A stretch of 11,884 bases of DNA from DASRBO01 sp035653595 (GCA_035653595.1 DASRBO010000044.1:1-11884); one strand, 5' to 3'. Positions 1 to 7,811 are shown, counted from the stretch's first letter. Translations and numbers: made by a program. Notes: generated from the sequence alone by a model not told the origin.

Positions 1-340
1 CGTCGTCATGGACGAGCGCACCTGCGCAGTGCGGGCGGCGTGGCGGATCGCCCGCTTCTTCCACCGCGAGTCCTGCGGGCAGTGCACCCCTTGCCGCGAG
101 GGATCGGGCTGGGTGGAGAAGGTGATGCGCCGCATCGAGGCCGGCCTGGGTCGCGAGGAGGACATCGACCTGCTGCTCGACGTGTGCGACAACATCTCAC
201 CCGGCCTGGTGTGGCCTCCGCAGCAGACCACCATCTGCCCGCTGGGTCCGTCGATACCGGCTTCGGTGGTGGCCGCCATCCGCATGTTCCGCGACGAGTT
301 CCTCGTGCACATCAAGGAGGGCGGGTGCCCCCATGACTGA
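1..340 (+). CDS. nuoF: NADH-quinone oxidoreductase subunit F (NuoF), C-terminal part, 5' truncated by window edge
   Basis: This is the last 112 codons of the complex I subunit that binds NADH and FMN and carries the N3 4Fe-4S cluster, in the cytoplasmic peripheral arm. The reading frame is open to the left edge (first whole codon at position 2), so the ATG at 8 is internal. The visible part holds the N3 ligand motif SCGQCTPCREG (cysteines encoded around 75-97) and the fourth ligand in TICPLGPS (around 234-257). The NADH and FMN sites lie outside the window. The usual spacer before the fourth cysteine looks a few residues longer (SPGLVWPPQQT), and the motif reads CPLGPS where CPLGDA or CALGD is more common. 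The stop overlaps the nuoG start by 8 bases, which suggests translational coupling. The family assignment is secure from the cysteine pattern and the gene order. Confidence 0.96.
   Translation, partial: VVMDERTCAVRAAWRIARFFHRESCGQCTPCREGSGWVEKVMRRIEAGLGREEDIDLLLDVCDNISPGLVWPPQQTTICPLGPSIPASVVAAIRMFRDEFLVHIKEGGCPHD
314..320 (+). promoter_or_regulatory. Shine-Dalgarno for nuoG
   Basis: AAGGAGG is a strong anti-16S match inside the end of nuoF. It lies 12 bases before the nuoG ATG at 333, somewhat longer than the usual 5-9. No other in-frame start is better placed: the conserved 2Fe-2S domain begins about 12 residues after this ATG, so the start is kept. Confidence 0.6.
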
Positions 341-3068
341 CACCCGCAGCGCCGAGGCCAAGCCCGACACCGTGTCGATCGTCCTCGACGGCCGTACCGT
401 CGAGGCCCGCCCGGGCGAGATGATCATCGCCTCCGCCGAGCGGGCCGGCACCTACATACCGCGCTTCTGCTACCACCCCCGGATGAAGCCGGTGGGGATG
501 TGCCGTATGTGCCTGGTCGAGGTCAAGGGGCCCCGGGGCTACACGCTCCAGCCGGCCTGCTTCGTGCCCGCCGCCGAGGGGCTCGACATCGTCACCGACT
601 CCGACAAGGTCAAGAAGGCCCAGGACGGGGTGCTGGAGTTCTTGCTCATCAACCACCCCCTCGACTGCCCGGTGTGCGACAAGGGTGGCGAGTGTCCCCT
701 GCAGGACCAGACCCTCGCCTTCGGGCCCGGCGAGACCCGCTTCGTCGAGGAGAAGCGCCACTTCGAGAAGCCGATCCCCATCAGCAGCCTCGTCTACCTC
801 GACCGCGAGCGCTGCATCCAGTGCGCCCGCTGCACCCGCTTCGCCGCCGAGCTGGCCGGCGACCCGCTGATCGACTTCGTGGGGCGGGGCGACCAGATCG
901 AGGTCAACACGTACCCGGACGCGCCGTTCTCGTCCTACTTCTCCGGCAACACCGTGCAGATCTGCCCGGTGGGTGCCCTCACCGCCTCGCCCTACCGGTT
1001 CCGGGCCCGTCCCTGGGACCTCGAGCAGGTGGAGAGCACCTGCACCACCTGCGCCGTTGGCTGCCTGGTGGCCGTGCAGTCCTCAAGCAACCGCATCACC
1101 CGCTACCTGGGGGTGGACTCGGAGCCGGTCAACCAGTCCTGGATGTGCGACCGGGGCCGGTTCGACTTCGAGGCCGTCAACAGCCCCGAGCGCCTGACCT
1201 CGCCCATGGTGCGGCGCGACGGGGAGCTGGTGTCGGTGGGCTGGTCGGAGGCGCTGCGGGCGGTGGCCGACGGGATCAGCGAGGTTCGCCGGCTGCACGG
1301 GGCCAGGGCGGTGGCCCTCCTCGGCGGCGCCCGGCTCGCCAACGAGGACGCCTACGCCTGGGCCAAGCTGGCCAAGGCGGTCGTCGGCACCGACTCGGTG
1401 GACGCCCAGCTCGACGACGGCCTGCCGGCCGAGCTGGTGCTCGGCCTGCCGCGGGCGACCATCGCCGAGGCGTGCGAGGCCGACGCCGTGGTCCTGCTCG
1501 GCCCCGACCTCAAGGAGGAGCTGCCGGTCCTCCACCTGCGGTTGCGCCAGGCGGCGGTGGAGGCGGGCCTGCCGCTGCTCGAGATCCGCCAGGCCGCCAC
1601 CGGCCTCACCGGGCACGCGGCGGTGTCGCTGGCCCACCGGCCGGGCGAGGCGGCGGCGGTGGCCTCCGCCCTGTTCGGCGAGCGGGAGCCCACCGGGGAC
1701 GTCGCCGGGGTGGCGGCGGCCGATCTGACCCGGGCCCGGGCGCTTCTCGCCGGGGCCCGCCGGGTGGTGGTCGTGGTCGGGCGTGCCTCCCTCGGCGAGT
1801 CAGCCGCAGCCACGGTCGAGGCGGCAGCCATCCTGGCCGACGCCCGGCCCGACGCCCGCTTCCTCACCGCCCTGCGCCGGGGGAACGTCCACGGGGCCCT
1901 CGACATGGGTCTGGCCCCCGGGGTGCTGCCGGGCCGGGTCGGTCTCGAGGCCGGGCGGGCCTGGTTCACCGAGGCGTGGGGGTCGGTCCCCGACGAGGCC
2001 GGCATGGACGCCGCCGGCATCATGGCCGCCGCCGAGGAGGGCCGGGTCCAGGCCCTGGTGCTGGTGGGGGCCGATCCGGTCAGCGACTTCCGCGACCGCC
2101 AGAGGGCGGAGCGGGCCCTGGCCGGTGCCGGCTTCGTGGTGGCGGTGGACGCATTCCTCACCGAGTCCTCCCGCCGGGCCGACGTGGTGCTGCCTGCCGC
2201 GGTATACGGCGAGCGGCCGGGCACCACGACCAACCTCGAGGGCCGTATCACCCGCCTGGGCCAGAAGCTGGTCCCACCGGGGGTGGCGTGGCCCGACTGG
2301 GTCATCGCCGGCGAGATCGCCGCCCGACTGGGGACCGACCTCGGGTTCTCGTCGCTGGAGGACATCTGGGCCGAAGTGGAGGCGGTCGCCCCCTCCCACT
2401 CCGGGCTGACCCACCAGCGCCGGCGGGCGATATCCGCCCTCGACGGGATCGTGGTCCCCCTCGACCGGCCCCAGGCCGGCCCACCCGGGGCCTCCCGCCC
2501 CGGAGGCGCCCCCCCGGCGGTGGGACCGGGGGTGGACACCGGGGCCGGGCGCACCCAGCCCGCCCCCGCCCCCATCGACCCGATGTCCGACCCCGGCATC
2601 GGGGCGGTGGAGATACAGGGGGTCAAGGCGACCAACACCGCCCCTGCCCCCCTGCCGTCCGACCACCGGGTCGCCCGCCCCTCGGGGCCGGTGCCGCCGC
2701 CGCTGTCGCCGCCGGCGCCCAGCGCGGCGTTGTCGCTGCCGGCGCTGGACGCCTACTCGCTGCGGCTGGTGTCGTCGCGGCGCCTGTACGACGACGCCGT
2801 GGCCACCCGGATGTCGCCCTCCCTGTCCGGGCTCGCCCCCGCCGCCCGGCTGCGGGTCCACCCCCATGACCTCGAGCGGCTCGGCATCGCCTCCGGCGGC
2901 CAGGTGCGGGTCTCCTCGTCGCGGACCTCCCTGGTCATCGAGGCCGAGGCCGACCCGGGCGTGCCCCGGGGCTCGGCCTGGCTGGGCTTCAACCTGCCCG
3001 GGCTCAGCGCCTCGGCCCTGATCGACTCCGGCCAGCCGGTCACCGACGTGAGACTGGAGACCCCGTGA
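333..3068 (+). CDS. nuoG: NADH-quinone oxidoreductase subunit G (NuoG), Fe-S / molybdopterin-oxidoreductase-like
   Basis: NuoG is the large Fe-S subunit of the peripheral arm and carries electrons from NuoF/NuoE towards NuoI. The order along its 911 residues is as follows. The plant-type 2Fe-2S domain has C46, C57, C60 and C76 (N1b). The N5 motif has H108, C112, C115 and C121. The N4 cluster has C161, C164, C167 and C211. A further set, C237, C240, C244 and C272, matches the off-pathway N7 cluster known from E. coli and Thermus and lost in mitochondria. A degenerate molybdopterin-oxidoreductase fold runs from about 273 to 710, and I see no metal-ligand signature for a working molybdenum site. 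A Pro/Ala/Gly-rich linker covers about 711-800. A C-terminal dinucleotide-binding-like beta domain covers about 805-911. The length is close to E. coli NuoG but, as I recall, over 100 residues longer than the mycobacterial one. The 3' end overlaps nuoH by 4 bases (GTGA). Confidence 0.97.
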   Translation: MTDTRSAEAKPDTVSIVLDGRTVEARPGEMIIASAERAGTYIPRFCYHPRMKPVGMCRMCLVEVKGPRGYTLQPACFVPAAEGLDIVTDSDKVKKAQDGVLEFLLINHPLDCPVCDKGGECPLQDQTLAFGPGETRFVEEKRHFEKPIPISSLVYLDRERCIQCARCTRFAAELAGDPLIDFVGRGDQIEVNTYPDAPFSSYFSGNTVQICPVGALTASPYRFRARPWDLEQVESTCTTCAVGCLVAVQSSSNRITRYLGVDSEPVNQSWMCDRGRFDFEAVNSPERLTSPMVRRDGELVSVGWSEALRAVADGISEVRRLHGARAVALLGGARLANEDAYAWAKLAKAVVGTDSVDAQLDDGLPAELVLGLPRATIAEACEADAVVLLGPDLKEELPVLHLRLRQAAVEAGLPLLEIRQAATGLTGHAAVSLAHRPGEAAAVASALFGEREPTGDVAGVAAADLTRARALLAGARRVVVVVGRASLGESAAATVEAAAILADARPDARFLTALRRGNVHGALDMGLAPGVLPGRVGLEAGRAWFTEAWGSVPDEAGMDAAGIMAAAEEGRVQALVLVGADPVSDFRDRQRAERALAGAGFVVAVDAFLTESSRRADVVLPAAVYGERPGTTTNLEGRITRLGQKLVPPGVAWPDWVIAGEIAARLGTDLGFSSLEDIWAEVEAVAPSHSGLTHQRRRAISALDGIVVPLDRPQAGPPGASRPGGAPPAVGPGVDTGAGRTQPAPAPIDPMSDPGIGAVEIQGVKATNTAPAPLPSDHRVARPSGPVPPPLSPPAPSAALSLPALDAYSLRLVSSRRLYDDAVATRMSPSLSGLAPAARLRVHPHDLERLGIASGGQVRVSSSRTSLVIEAEADPGVPRGSAWLGFNLPGLSASALIDSGQPVTDVRLETP
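2463..2732 (+). other. Low-complexity Pro/Ala/Gly-rich linker within NuoG
   Basis: This stretch encodes about 90 residues (NuoG 711-800) dominated by Pro, Ala and Gly, with short runs such as GPPGASRPGG, TQPAPAPIDP and SGPVPPPLSPPAP. It lies between the end of the molybdopterin-like fold and the C-terminal beta domain. A less biased island (roughly residues 750-770, SDPGIGAVEIQGVKATNT) sits in its middle. The reading frame and codon bias continue unchanged through it, so it is part of the protein and not a frameshift. It is probably flexible and exposed. Confidence 0.75.
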
Positions 3069-4300
3069 GCCCGTCGCTGCTCCATCCCCTGCTGGCCGAG
3101 GGCGACCCGATCTACGCCCACGGCATCGGCCTCGGGGTGGTCATCATCGTCTGCGTGAAGGTGATAGTCGCCTTCGCCGTGCTGCTGGTGTCGGTGCTGA
3201 TGATGGTGTGGTTCGAGCGCAAGGTCATCTCCGACATGCAGAACCGGATCGGCCCCGACCGGGCCGGCCGGTGGGGGATCCTCCAGAGCGTCGCCGACGG
3301 CATCAAGCTGTTCTTCAAGGAAGATCTGCTGCCGGACAACGCCGACCGGCGCATCTTCCGCCTGGCCCCCTACCTGTCGGCGGTGCCGGCCTTCCTGTCC
3401 TTCGCCATCGTGCCGGTGGGGGGCACCATCACCCTGTTCCACCACACCACCGAGCTGCAGGTGGCCGACCCGCCCATGGGCATCCTGTTCCTGCTGGCCA
3501 TGTCGGCCGTCGCCGTCTACGGGGTGATGCTGGCGGGGTGGTCCTCCGGCTCGAAGTACCCGCTGCTGGGGTCGGTGCGGGCGTCGGCCCAGATGGTCTC
3601 CTACGAGGCCGCCCTCGGCCTGTCCATCGCCTCGGTGGTGCTGGTGACCGGGGGGCTCACCACCCGCGAGATGGTTGACAACCAGAACGGCGTCATCTAC
3701 TCCTTCATCCCGAACTGGAACGTGTTCCGGCTGGGCTTCGTCCCGTTCGTGATCTTCCTATTGGCCGCCACGGCCGAGCTGAACCGGCCGCCGTTCGACC
3801 TGGTGGAGGCGGAGCAGGAGCTGGTCGGCGGGTTCCACACCGAGTACTCCTCGATCCGCTTCGCCCTCTTCTACCTGGCCGAGTTCATGAACACCGTCAC
3901 CATGTCGGCCATCGTGGTGACCCTCTTCCTGGGCGGCCCGGACGGGCCCGGGTTCCACTTCCTCCCCTGGCTGTGGCCGATCCTGTGGTTCGTCGGCAAG
4001 ACGATGCTGTTCCTGTTCACCTACGTGTGGCTGCGGGCCACGCTGCCCCGCCTGCGCTACGACCAGCTCATGGACCTGGGCTGGAAGCGGCTGATACCGG
4101 TCAGCCTGGTCTGGCTGCTGGTGCTGGCGGCCATGCTGATCAACCTGCGCTGGGGCTTTGCCGTCTTCGCCGGCTGCGTCGTCTTCTTCGGGCTCCTGAT
4201 CCGCTCCATGCGGGTGGGCGCCCAGCGGAGGGAGCTCGAGGAGGCGGCCTCCATGAGCGTGCCACCTCCCCCGGGCCGGACCCTGGAAGGAGCCAGCTGA
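3065..4300 (+). CDS. nuoH: NADH-quinone oxidoreductase subunit H (NuoH)
   Basis: NuoH is a membrane subunit of complex I (411 residues, about eight or nine hydrophobic segments). It forms the quinone chamber with NuoB/NuoD and starts the charged axis leading into the membrane arm. Family signatures are clear: WFERKVISDMQNRIGPDRAG at 49-68, E181 in the SYEAALG motif, and ELNRPPFDLVEAEQELVGG starting at 238 with E238, D245, E248, E250 and E252, followed by E260 and R265. The GTG at 3065 overlaps the nuoG stop (GTGA), with GGAG at 3056-3059 five bases upstream. The N-terminus runs straight into the first membrane segment. The C-terminus has a short charged, Pro-rich tail after the last membrane segment. 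No key acidic residue of the quinone-chamber loops appears to be missing. Confidence 0.97.
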   Translation: MSPSLLHPLLAEGDPIYAHGIGLGVVIIVCVKVIVAFAVLLVSVLMMVWFERKVISDMQNRIGPDRAGRWGILQSVADGIKLFFKEDLLPDNADRRIFRLAPYLSAVPAFLSFAIVPVGGTITLFHHTTELQVADPPMGILFLLAMSAVAVYGVMLAGWSSGSKYPLLGSVRASAQMVSYEAALGLSIASVVLVTGGLTTREMVDNQNGVIYSFIPNWNVFRLGFVPFVIFLLAATAELNRPPFDLVEAEQELVGGFHTEYSSIRFALFYLAEFMNTVTMSAIVVTLFLGGPDGPGFHFLPWLWPILWFVGKTMLFLFTYVWLRATLPRLRYDQLMDLGWKRLIPVSLVWLLVLAAMLINLRWGFAVFAGCVVFFGLLIRSMRVGAQRRELEEAASMSVPPPPGRTLEGAS

Positions 4301-4935
4301 TGGGCTACCTCAACGGCTTCCTGGTGACCCTGCGCCAGATGCTGCCGGGCCGGCGGGTCACCACCCCCTATCCCGACCAGAAGCGGCCCAAGCCGGAACG
4401 CTTCCACGGCCGCCACGTCCTCAACCGCTACGAGGACGGGATGGAGAAGTGCATCGGCTGCGAGCTGTGTGCCGGGGTCTGCCCGGCCCGCTGCATCTAC
4501 GTCCGGGGGGCCGACAACCCGCCCGACGCCCCGGTGTCGCCCGGGGAGCGCTACGGGTTCGTCTACGAGATCAACTACCTGCGCTGCATCCACTGCGACC
4601 TGTGCGTGGAGGCGTGCCCGACCGAGGCCATCACCGAGTCCAAGATCCTCGAGTTCTCCTTCACCCGCCGCTCCGACGCCATCTACACCCGCGACGAGCT
4701 GCTGGTCGACGACGAGGGCCATCCGAAGGCCCTGCCGTGGGAGGACTGGAGGCCCGGCGACGACCGCCACACCTCGGCCTGGATGCGGGCCACCTCGCCG
4801 GCCGGCTCCGCTGCCCAGGAGGGCGTCCCCCACTGGTCCCCCGAGCTCGGTTACGGCCGACGGCCGCCGGAGGCCGGCCAGACCGGCGAGCGCCGGCCGG
4901 GCCGGGTGCCGGCCCAGGCAACGGAGCAGCCTTGA
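4300..4935 (+). CDS. nuoI: NADH-quinone oxidoreductase subunit I (NuoI), 2x[4Fe-4S] ferredoxin-like
   Basis: NuoI carries clusters N6a and N6b, which pass electrons from NuoG to the terminal N2 cluster in NuoB. The 211-residue protein has two classic motifs: C51, C54, C57, C61 (CIGCELCAGVCP) and C96, C99, C102, C106 (CIHCDLCVEACP). A short N-terminal segment (MGYLNGFLVTLRQML) is probably the amphipathic helix lying against the membrane and NuoH. The region after about residue 115 is longer than in E. coli NuoI (about 180 residues). It ends in a polar Gly/Pro/Arg-rich tail of about 50 residues, a feature I associate with actinobacterial NuoI. The ATG at 4300 shares one base with the nuoH stop (TGATG) and follows GGAAGGAG at 4285-4292 with 7-base spacing. 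The frame stays open upstream to 3973, but that stretch is antiparallel to nothing conserved and lies within nuoH. Confidence 0.97.
   Translation: MGYLNGFLVTLRQMLPGRRVTTPYPDQKRPKPERFHGRHVLNRYEDGMEKCIGCELCAGVCPARCIYVRGADNPPDAPVSPGERYGFVYEINYLRCIHCDLCVEACPTEAITESKILEFSFTRRSDAIYTRDELLVDDEGHPKALPWEDWRPGDDRHTSAWMRATSPAGSAAQEGVPHWSPELGYGRRPPEAGQTGERRPGRVPAQATEQP
4923..4926 (+). promoter_or_regulatory. Shine-Dalgarno deciding the TTG start of nuoJ
   Basis: GGAG lies five bases before TTG 4932. There is no ATG or GTG near the expected N-terminus: the frame is open far upstream, but that part is a shadow of nuoI. The TTGA overlap with the nuoI stop matches the coupling style of the other junctions. 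Together these support the rare TTG start. Confidence 0.6.
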
Positions 4936-5588
4936 CCCCCTCCCTGCTCGCATCCGCATCAGGCATCGACCAGGTGGTCTTCGCCGCCTGCGCCGTCATC
5001 GTCCTGTCCGGGGCCCTGGGCGTCGTGCTGTCCCGCAACCCGGTGTACTCGGCCCTGTCCCTGGTGCTCACCCTGTTCGGGGTGGCGGTGCTCTTCGTCG
5101 AGCAGGACGCCCAGTTCCTCGCCGCCGTGCAGGTCATCGTGTACGCCGGGGCCATCGTCGTGCTGTTCCTCTTCGTGATCATGCTGATCGGGGTCGACCG
5201 CGAGGAGAACCTCCGCTCCGAGCCCCTGCGGGGCCAGCGCCCGCTCGCCGTCCTCCTGGGCCTGGCCGCCCTCGGCGAGGTGATCGCCCTGGCCCGGCTC
5301 AAGACCTGGGCCACCGGCGCCTCCTCCACCACGGCGGCGGCCAACGGGGCCGGCACCAACGTGTCCAAGCTGGCCCGCTCCATCTTCACCACCTACCTGC
5401 TGCCTTTCGAGCTCACCTCGCTCCTCCTGGTGATCGCCGTGATCGGCGCGGTGGTGCTGACCAGGCGGGCCCTGCGGGCCGACAAGCCGCCGGCGCTGCC
5501 GGCGGATGAGCCGGCCGGCGCCGTCGGTCCCGAACCCGACGACGAGGAGGGCGTCCTCGACGTGGACGAGGAGGTGTCGGCCCGATGA
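4932..5588 (+). CDS. nuoJ: NADH-quinone oxidoreductase subunit J (NuoJ)
   Basis: NuoJ is a membrane subunit between NuoH and NuoK. Its TM3 changes shape in the catalytic cycle of complex I. Five hydrophobic segments are visible in 218 residues: about 14-35, 40-57, 63-86, 101-122 and 161-178. The hallmark stretch VQVIVYAGAIVVLFLFVIML at 66-85 corresponds to TM3, the helix with the conserved Tyr/Gly pi-bulge. A loop rich in Ala, Thr and Gly separates TM4 and TM5. The C-terminus is a cytoplasmic acidic tail (EPDDEEGVLDVDEEV, 201-215). The start is TTG 4932, overlapping the nuoI stop by 4 bases. The 3' end overlaps nuoK by 4 bases (ATGA). Confidence 0.94.
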   Translation: MTPSLLASASGIDQVVFAACAVIVLSGALGVVLSRNPVYSALSLVLTLFGVAVLFVEQDAQFLAAVQVIVYAGAIVVLFLFVIMLIGVDREENLRSEPLRGQRPLAVLLGLAALGEVIALARLKTWATGASSTTAAANGAGTNVSKLARSIFTTYLLPFELTSLLLVIAVIGAVVLTRRALRADKPPALPADEPAGAVGPEPDDEEGVLDVDEEVSAR

Positions 5589-5890
5589 CCCTGGGGGGCG
5601 AGTGGTACCTGGCCCTGGCCGCGGTGCTGTTCACCATCGGAGCGGTCGGACTGATGGTGCGGCGCAACGTGCTGGTCATGTTCATGTGCGTGGAGCTGAT
5701 GCTCAACGCCGCCAACCTCACCTTCGTGACCTTCTCCCGCATGCTCAACGACATCGGGGGCCAGTCGCTGGTGTTCTTCGTGCTGGTGGTGGCGGCGGCC
5801 GAGGTGGTGGTCGGCCTGGGGATCATCGTGGCCATCTTCCGGCGCCGGGCCGGGGCCACCGCCGACGACATCAGGGCGCTGCGGGGTTGA
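5585..5890 (+). CDS. nuoK: NADH-quinone oxidoreductase subunit K (NuoK)
   Basis: NuoK is a small membrane subunit (101 residues, three TM helices at about 7-25, 28-50 and 61-84) homologous to MrpC. It carries part of the central polar axis. Both membrane glutamates needed for energy coupling in E. coli (E36 and E72) are present as E37 in CVELMLNAANL and E73 in AAAEVVVGLGI. The length equals that of the usual family member. The ATG at 5585 overlaps the nuoJ stop (ATGA), and GAGGAGG at 5568-5574 lies 10 bases upstream. It ends in a short basic and polar C-terminal tail. Confidence 0.97.
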   Translation: MTLGGEWYLALAAVLFTIGAVGLMVRRNVLVMFMCVELMLNAANLTFVTFSRMLNDIGGQSLVFFVLVVAAAEVVVGLGIIVAIFRRRAGATADDIRALRG

Positions 5891-5894
5891 GGCC

Positions 5895-7811
5895 TTGATC
5901 CACGCCGCACCCGTCATCCTGCTGCTGCCCGCCCTCGGCTTCGGCATCCTGGCCTTCGGGGGCCGCCGCATCGGCGACCCCCTGGCCGGCTGGATCGGCA
6001 CCCTGGCGGTGGCCGGCTCCTTCGTGGCCTCGGTGCTCACCTTCCTCGCCGTCCACTCCCACCCGGCCGGGGCCCGCACCATCGTGCAGACCTACTACAG
6101 CTGGGTGCCGGTCGGCGGCCTACGGGTCAACGTCGGGGTGCTGCTCGACCCGCTGTCGATGACCATGGTGCTATTCGTCACCGGGGTAAGCGCCCTCATC
6201 CACCTCTACTCCATCGGCTACATGAAGGGCGACCCCCAGTACCGGAAGTTCTTCGTGTACCTGAACCTGTTCGTGTTCTCCATGGTGGTCCTGGTCATGG
6301 GGGCGAACTTCCTGTTCACCTTCGTGGGCTGGGAGGGGGTGGGCACCTGCTCCTACCTGCTGGTGGCCTTCTGGTTCGACCGCGAGACCGCCGCCACCGC
6401 TGGCAAGAAGGCCTTCGTGGTCAACCGCATCGGTGACTTCGGGTTCCTGCTGGCCATGTTCCTGATCTTCCAGCACACCGGCCGGCTCGACTACCTGGGC
6501 GTCTTCTCCCACCTGGGCACCATGGGGGGCACCACCCTGACGGCGGTGGCCCTGCTGCTGTTCCTGGGTGCGGTCGGCAAGTCGGCCCAGATCCCGCTCT
6601 ACGTCTGGCTGCCCGACGCCATGGAGGGCCCCACCCCGGTGTCGGCCCTCATCCACGCCGCCACCATGGTCACCGCCGGGGTCTACCTCATGACCCGCAT
6701 CAACCCGATCATGCACCTGACCCCGGTCAGCTCGACCGTGGTCGCCGCCATCGGGGCCGCCACCGCCCTGCTGGCCGCCACCATCGCCTGCGCCCAGGAC
6801 GACATCAAGCGGGTGCTGGCCTACTCCACCGTCTCCCAGCTGGGCTACATGTTCCTGGGGGTGGGGGCGACCGGCTACGGGGTGGCCGTGTTCCACATGG
6901 TCAGCCACGCGTTCTTCAAGGCCCTGCTCTTCCTGGGCGCCGGGGCGGTCATCCACGCCATGGCCGACGAGCAGGACATGAAGGGCATGGGCGGCCTGCG
7001 CCGGTACATGCCGATCACCACGGTGACCTTCGGCATCGCCTGGCTCGCCATATCCGGCATCCCCCCGTTCAACGGTTTCTGGTCCAAGGACGGGATCCTC
7101 GCCGCCGCCTACGACAAGAACCGGCTGCTGTGGCTGATCGGGGTCGTGACGGTCGCCCTGACCGCCTACTACATGACCCGCCAGATGGTCCTCGTCTTCG
7201 CCGGCCAGGCCCGCTGGTCCGAGGCCCGGCCCGCCGTGGGCGGCGCCCACGGGGGCCACGGCGACCACCACGGCGAGCCCCACGACGGCCCGTGGGTGAT
7301 GTCGCTGCCCCTGGTCGTGCTCGGCGTCGCCACCGTCGCCGGCCTGGCCCTCGACCTGCCCTTCTCCGGACTGCAGTTCCTCGACCGCTGGCTCGACCCG
7401 GTGGTCGGGCCGGCCACCAGGCCGGTGGTCGCCAACCTGCCGTTCAAGTGGAACCTGGCCGGCATCAGCGTCGCCCTGGCCCTGGTGGGCATGGCCACCG
7501 CCGCTCGGCTGTGGTCCGCCCGGGCCGACCGGCCTGAGCTGGAGCCGGCGGTGCTGCGCAACAAGTGGTACGTGGACGAGGCCTACTCCGGGCTGTTCTT
7601 CACCGCCGGTGGTGCCCTGTCTCGCTTCACCGCCTCGGTGGTGGACAACCGGATCGTCGACGGCGCCGTCAACGGGGTGGGGGCCCTGGCCCGGGGGTCG
7701 GGGTCCCTGCTGCGCCGGCTACAGACCGGCTACGTGCGCAACTACGCCCTGGCCATATCGGTGGGGGCCGTGCTGATCCTCGGGTTCATGCTCTCGAGGG
7801 CGGGAGGGTGA
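5895..7811 (+). CDS. nuoL: NADH-quinone oxidoreductase subunit L (NuoL), antiporter-like
   Basis: NuoL is the distal proton-pumping subunit of the membrane arm, with the long lateral helix that braces NuoM and NuoN. The 638 residues match the usual length. Proton-path residues are all present: E147 in GWEGVG, K229 in AVGKSAQ, the PTPVSALIHAATMVTAGVYL stretch from 246, H334 and H338, K342 in HAFFKALLF, and K398 in NGFWSKDG. A His-rich loop at 451-463 (AHGGHGDHHGEPH) sits between TM segments. The C-terminal third (about 550-638) holds the lateral-helix region and the final TM anchor. The start is taken as TTG 5895, four bases after the nuoK stop. GGGG at 5883-5886 is a weak ribosome site 8 bases before it. 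The next residues (IHAAPVILLLPALGF) match the normal NuoL N-terminus, and no ATG or GTG fits better. It overlaps nuoM by 4 bases. Confidence 0.97.
   Translation: MIHAAPVILLLPALGFGILAFGGRRIGDPLAGWIGTLAVAGSFVASVLTFLAVHSHPAGARTIVQTYYSWVPVGGLRVNVGVLLDPLSMTMVLFVTGVSALIHLYSIGYMKGDPQYRKFFVYLNLFVFSMVVLVMGANFLFTFVGWEGVGTCSYLLVAFWFDRETAATAGKKAFVVNRIGDFGFLLAMFLIFQHTGRLDYLGVFSHLGTMGGTTLTAVALLLFLGAVGKSAQIPLYVWLPDAMEGPTPVSALIHAATMVTAGVYLMTRINPIMHLTPVSSTVVAAIGAATALLAATIACAQDDIKRVLAYSTVSQLGYMFLGVGATGYGVAVFHMVSHAFFKALLFLGAGAVIHAMADEQDMKGMGGLRRYMPITTVTFGIAWLAISGIPPFNGFWSKDGILAAAYDKNRLLWLIGVVTVALTAYYMTRQMVLVFAGQARWSEARPAVGGAHGGHGDHHGEPHDGPWVMSLPLVVLGVATVAGLALDLPFSGLQFLDRWLDPVVGPATRPVVANLPFKWNLAGISVALALVGMATAARLWSARADRPELEPAVLRNKWYVDEAYSGLFFTAGGALSRFTASVVDNRIVDGAVNGVGALARGSGSLLRRLQTGYVRNYALAISVGAVLILGFMLSRAGG
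7796..7807 (+). promoter_or_regulatory. Two overlapping ribosome-binding options for nuoM
   Basis: GAGGG at 7796-7800 lies 7 bases before GTG 7808. GGGAGG at 7802-7807 abuts 7808 but lies 9 bases before a second in-frame GTG at 7817. The start is therefore ambiguous by three codons. GTG 7808 is preferred because it reproduces the 4-base GTGA overlap seen at the nuoH and nuoN starts. Confidence 0.5.

Noticed and set aside
1352..2638. Long minus-strand open frame (428 codons) inside nuoG
   Set aside because: It has no recognisable domain and is rich in Ala, Arg, Ser and Pro, as expected from the antisense of GC3-biased codons. The sense strand is a clear NuoG.
500..2869. Plus-strand +2 frame open for 789 codons inside nuoG
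   Set aside because: It is an out-of-frame reading with runs of Arg, Gly and Pro. The overlapping frame holds all the Fe-S cysteine motifs.
3973..4299. Upstream extension of the nuoI frame
   Set aside because: The extension lies within nuoH and has no ferredoxin homology. ATG 4300 has a good ribosome site and the expected N-terminus.
6171..7283. Minus-strand open frame (370 codons) inside nuoL
   Set aside because: It is a shadow of the membrane-protein codons with the same Gly/His/Asp/Gln bias and no family signal.
7565..7807. Upstream extension of the nuoM frame, and likewise 8059-9381 for nuoN and 4449-4931 for nuoJ
   Set aside because: These parts are shadows of the preceding genes. Conserved subunit sequence starts only at the overlapping GTG or TTG codons.
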